Shown here one piece after another: positions 17,756-26,786 of a stretch of DNA of 64,000 nt (positions within the stretch are counted from its first letter, which is position 1; the number at the start of each line of letters is the position of its first letter). The stretch spans positions 62,001-126,000 of the forward strand of contig JAEWZN010000003.1 in assembly GCA_023395255.1 (NCBI GenBank), written 5' to 3'. This DNA comes from Deferribacteres bacterium. GTDB lineage: Bacteria; Chrysiogenota; Deferribacteres; Deferribacterales; Geovibrionaceae. Both the position numbers and the translations under genes were made by a program. Below the pieces are notes generated by a model. That model made no database searches and was not told the DNA's origin. It was given only the letters and a program-made list of their open reading frames with translations.

Positions 17756-20197
17756 TTATGAGTCCTGTTTCAGGCAGCCGCCTTTCCAGTTGACGGGTCT
17801 GCCCTTTATGAAGCCTGCAATAAGTGCTGAGCCCGCCATGAGGAGATAGAACGCCAGCATGGTTTCCACCCCTGTCAGGCTGAAAGCTCCGCCAAGGGTG
17901 AAGAAAACAGATGCCGCCGCCACGCCCAGAACCATGGGGAAGAAAATTGCAAACATCATCCACCTGTATGAGCCTGTCTGCATGCGCACCACGATCATTG
18001 TGGCTATGCAGGGCGGAGTCAGTATCATGAATATCAGCATGGCGACAGCGTGCAGCGGTGTATAGAGTCCGTCGGACGAAATGGCCTCTTCTGCTCTCTG
18101 ATCAGCCATGCCTGTTTCGTATATTGAGCCGAGGGTTGCGACAGCGCTTTCTCTGGCGGCGAATGAGCTTAGAAATGCCACATTCACACGCCAGTCAAAC
18201 CCCGCGAACTGTGTTAGCGGCTCTAACGAGCGGCCGAACATGCCCAGAAAGGAGGTTTGTATCTTCTCTGTCTTTATTTCGTTCAGAAGTGTCTGCCCCG
18301 TGCGGGAAAGGGCTCTGACCTCTTTGCTGACTGCTCTCTGCTCATCGTTTTCCGGCACGATGAAACCTGCCAGAAGCGGGTTTTCCGCTTTCAGCGCCGC
18401 ATCAATCCTCTCCGCTGCTTCGGGGGAGGATGCTGTCATTTTCTGCGCCCTGTATGTGTTGTAAAGGTTTATCAGTTTATGGATATTCTCTTTCTCTCCC
18501 AGAATTTCCGCGTACTGGGTCTTTCCGGCATTATCAGCAAATTTTTGCATTGCTGCATCAGCCTGGGCGTTTATTTCAGCCTCTTTTTCAGGTGAAATAC
18601 CCGGAAACTGCAATAAAACGAACAGAACCACAGCAACTGCGAGAACTATGCCGCCCACTTTTTTTATATATACCCAGACCCTTTGGAATGCCCTGAGCAC
18701 AACCCCTTTCAATGTAGGCAGATGATAAGGGGGAAGTTCCATGACAAAGGGGGCTGTCTCCCTGTTTCTGAGAAATGTCAGGGTAAGCAGACGCGCCACA
18801 GTGAGGGCTATGAAGATAGTTACGGTGGAGATAAAAAACATCATAAGCGTCATCTGCTCCTCAAAAAACGCACCGAGGAGGAGGGCATAAAACGGAACTT
18901 TTGCCAGACAGTTCATGTAAGGCACGGTAAGCACAGTGGCGAGCCTCGCCCGTTCATCCGCTATCCCTTTAGTCGCCATGACTCCGGGAACAGCGCAGCC
19001 GCCCACAAAAGCGCCGCCGAGAACAAGGGGAAGGGTGGACTGACCGTGCAGCCCGTACCGTTTGAAAACCCTGTCCAGTATGAAGGCAATGCGGGGCATG
19101 TAGCCTATGTCCTCAATGACTGCGATCAGCGCAAAGAGGATGAGGAAGATAGGCACATAGTTGAGAAGCGCTAGGGCGCTGTTCGTCATCCAGATTCCGA
19201 AGTCGGTGAGTATCGGAACATTGGTGAACTGAGGCTCCGGCAGAACGGATATTATGAAGTTTTTCAGCATGGCAAGATAAGGCCATGTGTAGTTCGTTAG
19301 CTTGTATCCTGTAACTATGGAGAGCTGGTAAACCAGATAGATTACCCCTGCGAGAAAAGGGAAGGCCAGCCATCTGTTCAGGATTATTTTATCCGCCTTT
19401 GAGGTGAGGGTTTCTTTTCCTGCCGCGGTTTCCTTCACGCATTTGTGGTAGAGGTAGTCAGCACTCTGGTATCTTATTGCAGCGAGAAAGGAATCAATAT
19501 CCAGATCGTGGGCTGAATGTATCTTTCTGTGCTCATCCTCCATCTCTTCCTTTGTTATTCCAGTTTTTGCGAGTACAGCCTCATCAGCCTCAAGGGCTTT
19601 TATGGCAAACCATCTGGGAGATATTGCCGAATCAGTCTTAATTCTGCCTGTGTATTTCGCTATGTATTGTTCAAGCTCTTCATAGTTTATTTCAAAATCC
19701 ACAGCGCCACATGAACCGGCATCGGTGACCGCGCTGAGTATCTCTTTTCTGCCTATGTTTCTGGAGCCCACAGCCTCAACAACTTTTACCCGGAGCAGCC
19801 CGGACAGCTTTTTCAAATCAATTTCCATGCCGCGTCTTTTGGCGACATCAGCCATATTAAGCACAAGCACAACCGGAATCCCAAGTTCCAGAAGCTGGAA
19901 GGTCAAATACAGGCTGCGTTTGATATTGGAGGCATCTATTACGTTGATGATGACATCGGGGCTCTCATTTATCAGGTAATCCTTAGCCACGCGCTCCTCA
20001 AGGGAGAATGAGCTGAAGGAGTAAGTTCCCGGAAGGTCAACAAGCTCAATCTTTGTTCCGCCGTGGCTCATCACAGCGGTTTTTTTATCCACAGTGACAC
20101 CCGGATAATTGGCTATGTGCTGATTAACTCCGCTGAGCATTGTGAAAATGGTGGACTTGCCGCAGTTGGGCTGTCCGGCAAGGGCAACCTTTATCAT
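17756..20197 (-). CDS. feoB: Ferrous iron transport protein B, first copy (long form)
   Basis: An 813-residue FeoB. The N-terminal G domain has G1 GQPNCGKST, G3 DLPG and G4 NMAD, followed by the helical GDI region and the membrane core with paired Gate motifs. It brings Fe2+ across the inner membrane. A soluble insertion of roughly 130 residues lies between membrane segments (about 540-670, from ISPEKEAEINAQ to RTGQTLLNEIKTEK); it is Ala/Glu/Lys-rich and much longer than in the second FeoB of this window. The last segments end in a Cys-containing tail (GGCLKQDS). The ATG overlaps the feoA stop by four bases. Having two different FeoB proteins suggests different affinity, regulation or metal. 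Confidence 0.94.
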   Translation of the reverse strand: MIKVALAGQPNCGKSTIFTMLSGVNQHIANYPGVTVDKKTAVMSHGGTKIELVDLPGTYSFSSFSLEERVAKDYLINESPDVIINVIDASNIKRSLYLTFQLLELGIPVVLVLNMADVAKRRGMEIDLKKLSGLLRVKVVEAVGSRNIGRKEILSAVTDAGSCGAVDFEINYEELEQYIAKYTGRIKTDSAISPRWFAIKALEADEAVLAKTGITKEEMEDEHRKIHSAHDLDIDSFLAAIRYQSADYLYHKCVKETAAGKETLTSKADKIILNRWLAFPFLAGVIYLVYQLSIVTGYKLTNYTWPYLAMLKNFIISVLPEPQFTNVPILTDFGIWMTNSALALLNYVPIFLILFALIAVIEDIGYMPRIAFILDRVFKRYGLHGQSTLPLVLGGAFVGGCAVPGVMATKGIADERARLATVLTVPYMNCLAKVPFYALLLGAFFEEQMTLMMFFISTVTIFIALTVARLLTLTFLRNRETAPFVMELPPYHLPTLKGVVLRAFQRVWVYIKKVGGIVLAVAVVLFVLLQFPGISPEKEAEINAQADAAMQKFADNAGKTQYAEILGEKENIHKLINLYNTYRAQKMTASSPEAAERIDAALKAENPLLAGFIVPENDEQRAVSKEVRALSRTGQTLLNEIKTEKIQTSFLGMFGRSLEPLTQFAGFDWRVNVAFLSSFAARESAVATLGSIYETGMADQRAEEAISSDGLYTPLHAVAMLIFMILTPPCIATMIVVRMQTGSYRWMMFAIFFPMVLGVAAASVFFTLGGAFSLTGVETMLAFYLLMAGSALIAGFIKGRPVNWKGGCLKQDS

Positions 20198-20436
20198 ATC
20201 AGTTCCACTTCTATTATTCCGGCTTCCTCTTTCCTGATGGTTACGAAGTAGTTCTGAACCATAACCTCAATAGGGTCCATCAGGGGTGCTGTGCGCACCA
20301 TGAGTATCTCCGAACCGGGAATGAACCCCATATTGTAAAGCTTCTGTTTCAGAAGCCCTTTCGCGCTGTAGTTTTTTATGCGTGCTTTTTCGTTTGTCTT
20401 CATCTCGGACAATGTCAGAATTTCAGTTTCCGGCAT
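20194..20436 (-). CDS. feoA: FeoA protein, partner of the first FeoB
   Basis: An 80-residue SH3-like FeoA with the LLKQKLYNMGFIPGSEI core and the PLMDPIEVMVQNYFVTIRKEEAG segment usual in the family. FeoA is a small cytosolic protein needed for FeoB function. An AGGTGA ribosome site lies just before the ATG. It overlaps feoB by four bases (ATGA), so the pair is coupled. It is transcribed away from the second feoAB pair. Confidence 0.92.
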   Translation of the reverse strand: MPETEILTLSEMKTNEKARIKNYSAKGLLKQKLYNMGFIPGSEILMVRTAPLMDPIEVMVQNYFVTIRKEEAGIIEVELI

Positions 20437-20652
20437 GCTTCACCTGGTATCTCTTTCTTTGTTAGATATAGATAATAAATTTAGGTTTTAGTATATAAGT
20501 TTGAATGTGGCAATAAAATTCTTGGTAATTTTATATTTATGCAGCAGCCAAAAAAATTGCACTGATGAAAAAAGAAGATATATGTCAGGAACTAGAGTTC
20601 AAAAAGACTTCAAAAAGCTGATTGATATGTGTTTTCAATTGAATTTTCTCTA

Positions 20653-20681
20653 TTGACATAGATGATACATAGTTATATAGC
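20653..20681 (+). promoter_or_regulatory. Sigma-70-like promoter of the second feoAB operon
   Basis: Consensus TTGACA at 20653-20658, 17-base spacer, TATAGC at 20676-20681, 64 bases before the feoA start. The surrounding 20437-20729 region between the two operons is strongly AT-rich. I could not pick out a convincing Fur box, though AGATATAGATAATAAATTT (20464-20482) is a weak candidate on the side of the other operon. Confidence 0.55.
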
Positions 20682-20744
20682 ACTAATTAATTTTAGAATC
20701 CAAAATTTGAATAGGCACTCTAAGTAAAATTGGAGGAGGTTAAT

Positions 20745-20978
20745 TTGGAAGTCTTATTAAGAAATATGAAAGTAAACCAGAAAGGAACGGTAACAAAAAT
20801 AAACTGTGAAGGCGAGATTTGCCGCCGCATCCGGGACATAGGAATAGCTGTCGGAGCGGAGGTTTTTGTTACAGGCAGAGCTCCTCTGTTTGACCCGGTT
20901 GCGCTGAAAGTTAATGATACTGTGGTTACACTCCGCAACAGCGAAGCGGACAATATCTACGTTGAAGTGAAGGGGTAA
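20745..20978 (+). CDS. feoA: FeoA protein, partner of the second FeoB
   Basis: A 77-residue FeoA. The family pattern is clear: a GTVTKINCEGEICRRIRDIGI helix region, then APLFDPVALKVNDTVVTLR. The TTG at 20745 was chosen as start because GGAGGAGG lies five bases upstream. An earlier TTG at 20730 overlaps that ribosome site, and the ATG at 20766 has none. Four bases separate it from feoB. Its sequence is clearly different from the other FeoA (little identity outside the core), so the two operons are not a recent duplication. Confidence 0.88.
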   Translation: MEVLLRNMKVNQKGTVTKINCEGEICRRIRDIGIAVGAEVFVTGRAPLFDPVALKVNDTVVTLRNSEADNIYVEVKG

Positions 20979-20982
20979 TTAT

Positions 20983-23127
20983 ATGTCAGCATTGAAAGCA
21001 GTTTTGGCGGGCAACCCCAACAGCGGAAAAACAACCCTTTTCAACCTTATCGCCGGCACGCACTACAAAGTGGCGAACTATGCCGGAGTTACAGTTGAGA
21101 AGAAGGAAGCCAGAATCAGCTACGACGGAAGCGAAATTATCCTCACTGACCTTCCCGGAACCTACTCTCTCACGGCTTATTCTCTTGAGGAAGTGGTAGC
21201 CAGAGACTTTATCACCACCACTAACCCTGATGTAATAGTTGATGTTGTTGATGCCTCAAACCTTGAGCGTAACCTTTACCTTGCTGTTCAGCTTATGGAA
21301 CTTGACAAGCCTGTGGTTGTGGCGCTCAACATGATAGACATGGCGGAGAAGAGAAACATCCGTGTGGATGCTGAGCTTCTTTCTAAAAAACTCGGTGTTC
21401 CGGTTATTAAAACAATAGCTAGGGACGGCGTGGGCAAAAAAGAGCTTCTTGAGGGCATTCTTAAGTTCAAGTCCGAAAAAAGAGAGTTCAGAATATCTTA
21501 CGGAAGCGACCTTGACCCTGCACTTGAGGAAATGGAAGCGATCATCAACGAGAAATCCTTCCTCACAGACAGCTACCCCTCAAGGTGGACTGCCATTAAA
21601 TATCTTGAAAACGATGCGGAAATAATGAAAAAGGGCGAAGCGTTCGCCGATGTTCACGGAAAACTCACCGCAATAGTTGAAAGAGTTGAAAAGCACCTTA
21701 AAAAAACACTCGACACTTACCCCGAAATAATCATAGCGGACTACAGATACGGCTACCTCAGATCCGTTCTGAAAGACGTGGTTAAAAAAGAGAACGAAAT
21801 GGAGAGGCTTTATCTTTCTGACAAGGCTGATAAGGTGCTCACTAACAGAGTTCTCGGCCCCTTTATAATGCTTGCCGTTCTCTATGGTCTTTATGAATTT
21901 ACATTCTGGGCAAGCGAAACACCCGTGGGCTGGCTTGAAAGCCTCTTCGGCTGGATGGGAGATACTGCTGATGCGCTTCTTCCCGACGGTCTGCTTAAAT
22001 CGCTTGTTATTTCAGGTATTATAGATGGCGTGGGCGGGGTTCTCGGTTTTGCACCGCTGATTCTGTTCATGTTCTTCATCATTGCCATCCTTGAGGACAC
22101 CGGCTACATGACAAGGATAGCCTACATGCTTGACCGTGTTTTCCGCGCTTTCGGCCTTCAGGGCAGCTCTGTTGTTCCCTATATAGTCGGCGGCGGTATA
22201 GCTGGCGGATGCGCAATCCCCGGTGTAATGGCAGCAAGAACTATCAAAAGCCCCAAAGAAAGGCTCCTGACGATTCTCACCACTCCTTTTATGGCGTGCG
22301 GTGCTAAGCTTCCGGTTTATGCTCTTCTTATAGCGGCTTTCTGGCCCGGCAACAAAGGCGGAATGATGCTCGGCATCACTCTGGGAAGCTGGGTGCTTGC
22401 TCTTCTCATGGCGAAGGTTCTCGGACTTACCATAGTGAAAGGTGAGCAGTCGGTTTTCATTATGGAGCTCCCCCCTTACAGGATGCCCACAGTTAAAGGC
22501 CTCCTCTTCCACGCATGGGAAAAGACATGGATGTACGTAAAAAAAGCGGGAACAATAATCCTCGCTGTGTCTGTCATCCTGTGGGCTCTGATGACATTCC
22601 CCGGAATGAGCGAAGAGAGGAGCGCGTACTACGAAGACCAGATAGCTCAGGTTGAAAGCACAGTAACAGACGAGGAAGCTCAGGCGGAAGCCATAGCGGA
22701 AATTGAAAACGCCGCGCTCTCCGAGGAACTCAGAGGCTCATACGCAGGCAGAATAGGCACTTTCTTTGAGCCAATAACACAGCTTGCCGGATTTGACTGG
22801 AGAACAAACATCTCTATCATTGCAGGTATCGCAGCGAAAGAGCTTGTGGTTTCCACCCTCGGCACTGCATACTCTCTCGGTGAGGTTGATGCGGAAGAGT
22901 CAGAACCTCTGTCAGCCAGACTCGCCAGCGACCCCTCATGGTCAATTGCAACAGCAGTGGCGTTCCTTCTGTTTACAATGCTTTACTCACCCTGCTTCGT
23001 GACACTCGCTGTCATAAACAAGGAGACAGGCAGCAGAAAATGGACGGCTTTTGCTCTTGTCGGCTATACTGTGTTCGCATTTGTTATATCAATCATCGCT
23101 TACAATGTTGTGAGTCTGATGATCTGA
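20983..23127 (+). CDS. feoB: Ferrous iron transport protein B, second copy
   Basis: A 714-residue FeoB with G1 GNPNSGKTT, G3 DLPG and G4 NMID in the N-terminal G domain, then the membrane core. The Gate regions are easy to see (GGGIAGGCAIPGVMA and YSPCFVTLAVINKETGS). The soluble insertion before the last membrane segments is short (about 30 residues, Glu/Ala-rich). Length and motifs are normal for bacterial FeoB. It is preceded by its feoA and ends before a strong terminator at 23158, so it forms a simple two-gene operon. Confidence 0.95.
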   Translation: MSALKAVLAGNPNSGKTTLFNLIAGTHYKVANYAGVTVEKKEARISYDGSEIILTDLPGTYSLTAYSLEEVVARDFITTTNPDVIVDVVDASNLERNLYLAVQLMELDKPVVVALNMIDMAEKRNIRVDAELLSKKLGVPVIKTIARDGVGKKELLEGILKFKSEKREFRISYGSDLDPALEEMEAIINEKSFLTDSYPSRWTAIKYLENDAEIMKKGEAFADVHGKLTAIVERVEKHLKKTLDTYPEIIIADYRYGYLRSVLKDVVKKENEMERLYLSDKADKVLTNRVLGPFIMLAVLYGLYEFTFWASETPVGWLESLFGWMGDTADALLPDGLLKSLVISGIIDGVGGVLGFAPLILFMFFIIAILEDTGYMTRIAYMLDRVFRAFGLQGSSVVPYIVGGGIAGGCAIPGVMAARTIKSPKERLLTILTTPFMACGAKLPVYALLIAAFWPGNKGGMMLGITLGSWVLALLMAKVLGLTIVKGEQSVFIMELPPYRMPTVKGLLFHAWEKTWMYVKKAGTIILAVSVILWALMTFPGMSEERSAYYEDQIAQVESTVTDEEAQAEAIAEIENAALSEELRGSYAGRIGTFFEPITQLAGFDWRTNISIIAGIAAKELVVSTLGTAYSLGEVDAEESEPLSARLASDPSWSIATAVAFLLFTMLYSPCFVTLAVINKETGSRKWTAFALVGYTVFAFVISIIAYNVVSLMI

Positions 23128-23157
23128 ACTGAACCGATAAAAATCTGAATGATACAG

Positions 23158-23187
23158 AAAACCCCTCTTAACGGAGGGGTTTTTTTT
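23158..23187 (+). terminator. Intrinsic terminator of the second feoAB operon
   Basis: Stem AAACCCCTC / GAGGGGTTT with a TTAACG loop, followed by a run of T. Confidence 0.92.
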
Positions 23188-23213
23188 GTTGATGATAAAT
23201 AAGTGACAGCGGC

Positions 23214-25142
23214 TTATGCCTTAATCCCTTCCAGTTCGAGCATCCCTTCAATACCGGGCTCACGGCCTATGAACTCACGGTAGAGTTCCATGGCTTTGCG
23301 GCTGCCGCCGTTTTTCAGGATGATACCGAAATATCTGTCAGCCAGTTCCCTGTTGAAGATTCCCTGTTTTCTGAATTCCATAAAGGCATCCGCGCTCATG
23401 CGCTCCGCCCATTTATAGCTGTAGTAGCCCGCGGCGTATCCGCCGGAGAATATGTGGCTGAATCCGTTTTGGAATTTGTTGTATGAGGGCGGCTTTATCA
23501 GCGATGTTTTTTCGCGCACCTTGTCAAGAATCTCCTGAATCTCAGCCTCCGTGCAGGGTTTTTGGTGTATCAGCATGTCAAACATGCCGAATTCTATCTG
23601 CCTGAGGATCACAAGCGCCGCATGGTAGCTGCGTACATCTTTCAGCCTTTCCACCATCTCAGCGGGAATGATTTCCCCTGTCCGGTAATGTTTTGCGAAC
23701 ATGGACAGCACTTCCTCCTCATAGGCGAAAAGCTCCAGAAACTGTGAAGGAAATTCCACAGCATCCCACTCCACACCGTTTATTCCGCTCACATCCGCCT
23801 CGTCAATCTCGCTGCAAAGGTGGTGCAGGGCGTGCCCCATTTCATGGAAGAGAGTTACCACATCCCTGTGTCTGAGGAGCGACGGACGGCCGTCCTTTGC
23901 GGAGGGGAAGTTGGCGGCTATGATTGCAGTGGCGGGAATAACATGTCCGTCCTCTGTGTGCCTTGTTATCCAGTCGTTCATCCATGCCCCGTCCCGCTTT
24001 TCTTTGCGGGCTTCCATGTCCATGTAGAGGCGGGCAAATTCGTGCCCGTCCCTTGAAATATCGTAAACTGTTACGCTTTCATGCCATACGGGAACATCCT
24101 TCTTCTCAAACCTGAGAGAAAAAACCTTGTCCAGAAAGCTGATCATTCCGTTTATGACATTGTTTTTTTCAAAATACGGGCGATAGAGTTCTTCATCAAA
24201 CCCGTAAAGGTGCTTCTTGTATTGCTCAGAGACGAACATGAAGTCATGGCTCTCAATCTCCTGCCCGAAGAAGGTCCTGAGTTCTTCAATCTCTTTTTCG
24301 GCAGGTTTTTTCACGCGCTCAAGGAGGGTTTCAAGGAGCCTGAGCACATCCGCCGGACTGTTTGCATCTTTTGATGCGAGGGAGTATTCCGCATAGTTCT
24401 CAAATCCTGTGAGCTGCGCCAGTTCATGGCGCAGGCGCATTGTGTTTTCTATAACACCGCCGTTTTCGGGCGCCCTTGTGCAGTAAGCTTTGTAGAGCTT
24501 TTCCCTTATTTCTCTGTTTCTGCCGTGGGTCATGTAGGCAATGTAGACAGGCATCTGGAGGGTGAGTTTCCAGCCGTTTTCGGTCTTCATTCCGGCAAGG
24601 TCGCTTTCAGGTATCCCTTCCATGTCCGCCGGGTCGGTTATTTCAAGTTCATATGCCGCTGTGGCGTTCAGCAGGTTCTGGAAAAAGGCGTTTCCGAGTT
24701 CGCTCAGTGCAAGCGAGATCTCTTTTACGCGCTGCTTTTTATTCTCAGGCAGATCAACGCCGCCCAGCCTGAAACTGCGAAGGGAATCCTCAACCGATTT
24801 ACGCCTTGCGGGGGAGAGGTCTTCTGTTTCCGCGATTCTTTTAACTGCTTTCATTATCTCCGCGTTCTGGTTAAACCATGTGGAGTAGTCGCTTAAGAGA
24901 GGGATGCAGGCGGCGTAGAGCTCCTGAGTTTCTTTGCTGTTGCATACGCTGTTTAAGTGCCCCACAGGGAAAAACAGCTTTGATATTTCCGCTCCTGCTT
25001 TTTCCAAAGGCTTCATAAAGCTGTCGTAAGTGGGGTTTTCCTGCCTGCAAAGCTCGTTTGCAAGCTGTTTTGCGTTATCTATTGCTTCTTTTATCTGTCT
25101 GTCTTTACTGCTGAGAATATCGGGGGAATACAGGGCAAACAT
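23214..25142 (-). CDS. M3-family oligopeptidase (oligopeptidase A/PrlC type)
   Basis: A 642-residue M3 zinc metallopeptidase. The zinc-binding motif is H433-E-M-G-H (LFHEMGHALHHL), with the third ligand region GVEWDAVEFPSQFLE downstream. No signal peptide is seen, so it is cytosolic, where such enzymes degrade short peptides including cleaved signal peptides. The length is slightly under the usual 680 of PrlC. The ATG is at 25142. It stands alone, running toward the feoB terminator. Confidence 0.92.
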   Translation of the reverse strand: MFALYSPDILSSKDRQIKEAIDNAKQLANELCRQENPTYDSFMKPLEKAGAEISKLFFPVGHLNSVCNSKETQELYAACIPLLSDYSTWFNQNAEIMKAVKRIAETEDLSPARRKSVEDSLRSFRLGGVDLPENKKQRVKEISLALSELGNAFFQNLLNATAAYELEITDPADMEGIPESDLAGMKTENGWKLTLQMPVYIAYMTHGRNREIREKLYKAYCTRAPENGGVIENTMRLRHELAQLTGFENYAEYSLASKDANSPADVLRLLETLLERVKKPAEKEIEELRTFFGQEIESHDFMFVSEQYKKHLYGFDEELYRPYFEKNNVINGMISFLDKVFSLRFEKKDVPVWHESVTVYDISRDGHEFARLYMDMEARKEKRDGAWMNDWITRHTEDGHVIPATAIIAANFPSAKDGRPSLLRHRDVVTLFHEMGHALHHLCSEIDEADVSGINGVEWDAVEFPSQFLELFAYEEEVLSMFAKHYRTGEIIPAEMVERLKDVRSYHAALVILRQIEFGMFDMLIHQKPCTEAEIQEILDKVREKTSLIKPPSYNKFQNGFSHIFSGGYAAGYYSYKWAERMSADAFMEFRKQGIFNRELADRYFGIILKNGGSRKAMELYREFIGREPGIEGMLELEGIKA

Positions 25143-25223
25143 TTTAACCTCTTTAACTTATTTTGAATTACTGATAATATATCATCCCTGAAATCAGATA
25201 CAAGGGGTCAGGTTTTAAAAAAG

Positions 25224-25409
25224 ATGAAAAGAGTGAACTGCTACAAGTGCGAAGGCTATTACGTGACATGGGAAGAGGGGATGCCCCACGGATGCAGGAT
25301 ACTGGGTTTCAAGTCAAAGCTTATGCCCTCGCTCTCCGTTTTCAGATCTTCCGGCATGCCCTGCCAGTACTTCACCGAAAAAGCTAATAAAAAAGAGAAG
25401 GCTCCTTAA
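25224..25409 (+). CDS. Small Cys-containing conserved protein, function unknown
   Basis: A 61-residue protein with four Cys arranged CYKC near the N-terminus, then HGCR and a late MPCQYF. This looks like a small zinc or metal-binding knuckle. Similar short proteins (CxxC-YYVTW-PHGC-GFKSK) recur in my memory of several anaerobe genomes without a known role. An AAGGGG lies upstream, but 13 or more bases away, so the ribosome site is poor. The 3' end overlaps the Crp-family gene on the other strand by 26 bases. Confidence 0.65.
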   Translation: MKRVNCYKCEGYYVTWEEGMPHGCRILGFKSKLMPSLSVFRSSGMPCQYFTEKANKKEKAP

Positions 25410-26049
25410 GATAAAGGTTGTCCCCCTTCATTTTTACATGCCCTTCAAGGTTCAGGATTTTCATGCACTTGGTGACAGATTCTCTGGACGCGCCGATCAT
25501 GGAGCTTATTTCCTGATGGGTGAGCTTTTTTATCCTGATATAGCTGCCGTTTTTCTCGCCGTTTTCCTTGGCGATGTCAAAAAGCTGCTTTAATATCCTT
25601 TCCTTAACATTCAAAAACGCGAGGGACTCTATGAGCTCATCCGCCTTCCGCAGCCTGCCCACAAGGATCTGGAGCATGGTTATGGCAACCTCAGGCTCCT
25701 CCCTCATAAGACGGAGGAATGGCTCTCTGCCTATTTTGCAGAGGCTTGACTCCTCATCTGCTATGATTGTCCCGGCGCGTTCTTTCTGGTCTATGAGGCT
25801 GAACTCGCCGAATATGTCATACTTGCCGAAGCGGTGCAGGAGGATTTCGTCCCCGTCCTCGTCAATGAGAACGGCACGGAAAGAACCGGAAAGAACTATG
25901 CACAGCTCAGTGCCCGCATCCCCTTTATGAAGAACGGTTTCTTCCTTATTGAACTTTTTGGTTTTGAGTGACTGGGCTATTTTTTCAAGCTTGTATGATT
26001 CAATCTTTGAAAAAAGCTCAACATTCTTCAGTTCTTCGCCAAGGCTCAT
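25384..26049 (-). CDS. Crp/Fnr-family transcriptional regulator
   Basis: A 221-residue regulator with an N-terminal cyclic-nucleotide-type beta barrel (about 10-125, with FGEFSLID and AGTIIADEE) and a C-terminal winged helix (LTHQEISSMIGASRESVTKCMKIL). It lacks the N-terminal Cys set of oxygen-sensing Fnr, so it is not an Fe-S sensor of that type; the ligand is unknown. The start at 26049 was chosen because GGAGG lies five bases upstream; an extension to 26112 has no ribosome site. The 3' end overlaps the small Cys protein gene. Confidence 0.9.
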   Translation of the reverse strand: MSLGEELKNVELFSKIESYKLEKIAQSLKTKKFNKEETVLHKGDAGTELCIVLSGSFRAVLIDEDGDEILLHRFGKYDIFGEFSLIDQKERAGTIIADEESSLCKIGREPFLRLMREEPEVAITMLQILVGRLRKADELIESLAFLNVKERILKQLFDIAKENGEKNGSYIRIKKLTHQEISSMIGASRESVTKCMKILNLEGHVKMKGDNLYLKEPSLFY

Positions 26050-26178
26050 GATCCCCTCCGTGTTCTCAACCACCATATAATTTTTAAGCATTGTTTTCAA
26101 CAGACATTGCAAACTATTTCCATTAAAAGCTTAAACTCCGGGCATGAACTTTTTTAACGCATGATCGTAAATTATTCT

Positions 26179-26206
26179 TAAAGATCAGCTTTCTGATCGC
26201 CGATTG
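26179..26206 (+). promoter_or_regulatory. Sigma-28-like promoter candidate
   Basis: TAAAGATC (26179-26186), 12 bases, GCCGATTG (26199-26206). The usual flagellar sigma-28 pattern is TAAAGTTT, 11 bases, GCCGATAA, so the spacing is one base long. It lies 73 bases before a gene that itself resembles flagellum-associated proteins. Confidence 0.4.
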
Positions 26207-26279
26207 GATCGATCCCGGAGGATGATTTCGGCGCAACCTTCACCGACGGGATTTTACGGACAGTATTTTGAGGTGAAAA

Positions 26280-26786
26280 ATGGACATAAGGCTGAATCAG
26301 ACCATTAAAGGTCTGAAGCAGGACAATACCGTTTCCTCTCCCCATAAGGAGCAGAAGACGGAAGGTCTTGATTTTGAAGAAATTCTTCTTGAAAAAACCG
26401 GCAGCGGATTCAAAGAGGCTCAGGCGGCAGTTATAGCCGGAGCGGCCAGAATATTCGATGAAATGGCGGAAACATGGTCTGCCTATGAGGAGCTTTTATC
26501 CGGCGGTGATGAAAGCTGGTTTGAGGATGAATACGGCTTCGGCGGGGATGACGGCGAGCTGGACAGGCTGGAAGACCTTGTAAAGGGCAGGGGCTACTAC
26601 AGTGTGGACTCTGTGGCTAAAAGGCTTTTTGATATGGTGAAGGACGCTTCCGGCGGGAAGGATCTGCTCCGTCTTGCAGATTCTCTGGCAGAAGCGCTGA
26701 AACAGACAGAGAGAAACAGCGGGGAGCTCCCGGAGGCTCTTTATGAGGCTCTTGAATCTGCCTCCTACAGGCTCCGCAGGGCTTAG
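26280..26786 (+). CDS. Possible flagellum-associated protein of unknown function
   Basis: A 168-residue soluble acidic protein. The N-terminal 60 residues are low in recognisable structure. A very acidic segment (GDESWFEDEYGFGGDDGELD) follows, and then a helical domain from about 103 (YSVDSVAKRLFDMVKDASGGKDLLRLADSLAEAL) to a GELPEALYEALESA motif. That last domain resembles small proteins found near flagellar genes in Desulfovibrio-like bacteria, some mislabelled as hydrogenase-4 component G. The resemblance is from memory and needs a search. The ribosome site is GAGGTG. A sigma-28-like promoter candidate upstream would agree with a motility role. It is convergent with the GGDEF-EAL gene, overlapping by four bases. 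Confidence 0.6.
   Translation: MDIRLNQTIKGLKQDNTVSSPHKEQKTEGLDFEEILLEKTGSGFKEAQAAVIAGAARIFDEMAETWSAYEELLSGGDESWFEDEYGFGGDDGELDRLEDLVKGRGYYSVDSVAKRLFDMVKDASGGKDLLRLADSLAEALKQTERNSGELPEALYEALESASYRLRRA

Noticed and set aside
18683..19174. 163-codon open frame opposite the first feoB
   Set aside because: Shadow of the FeoB membrane core; Lys/His-rich reverse reading with no family pattern.
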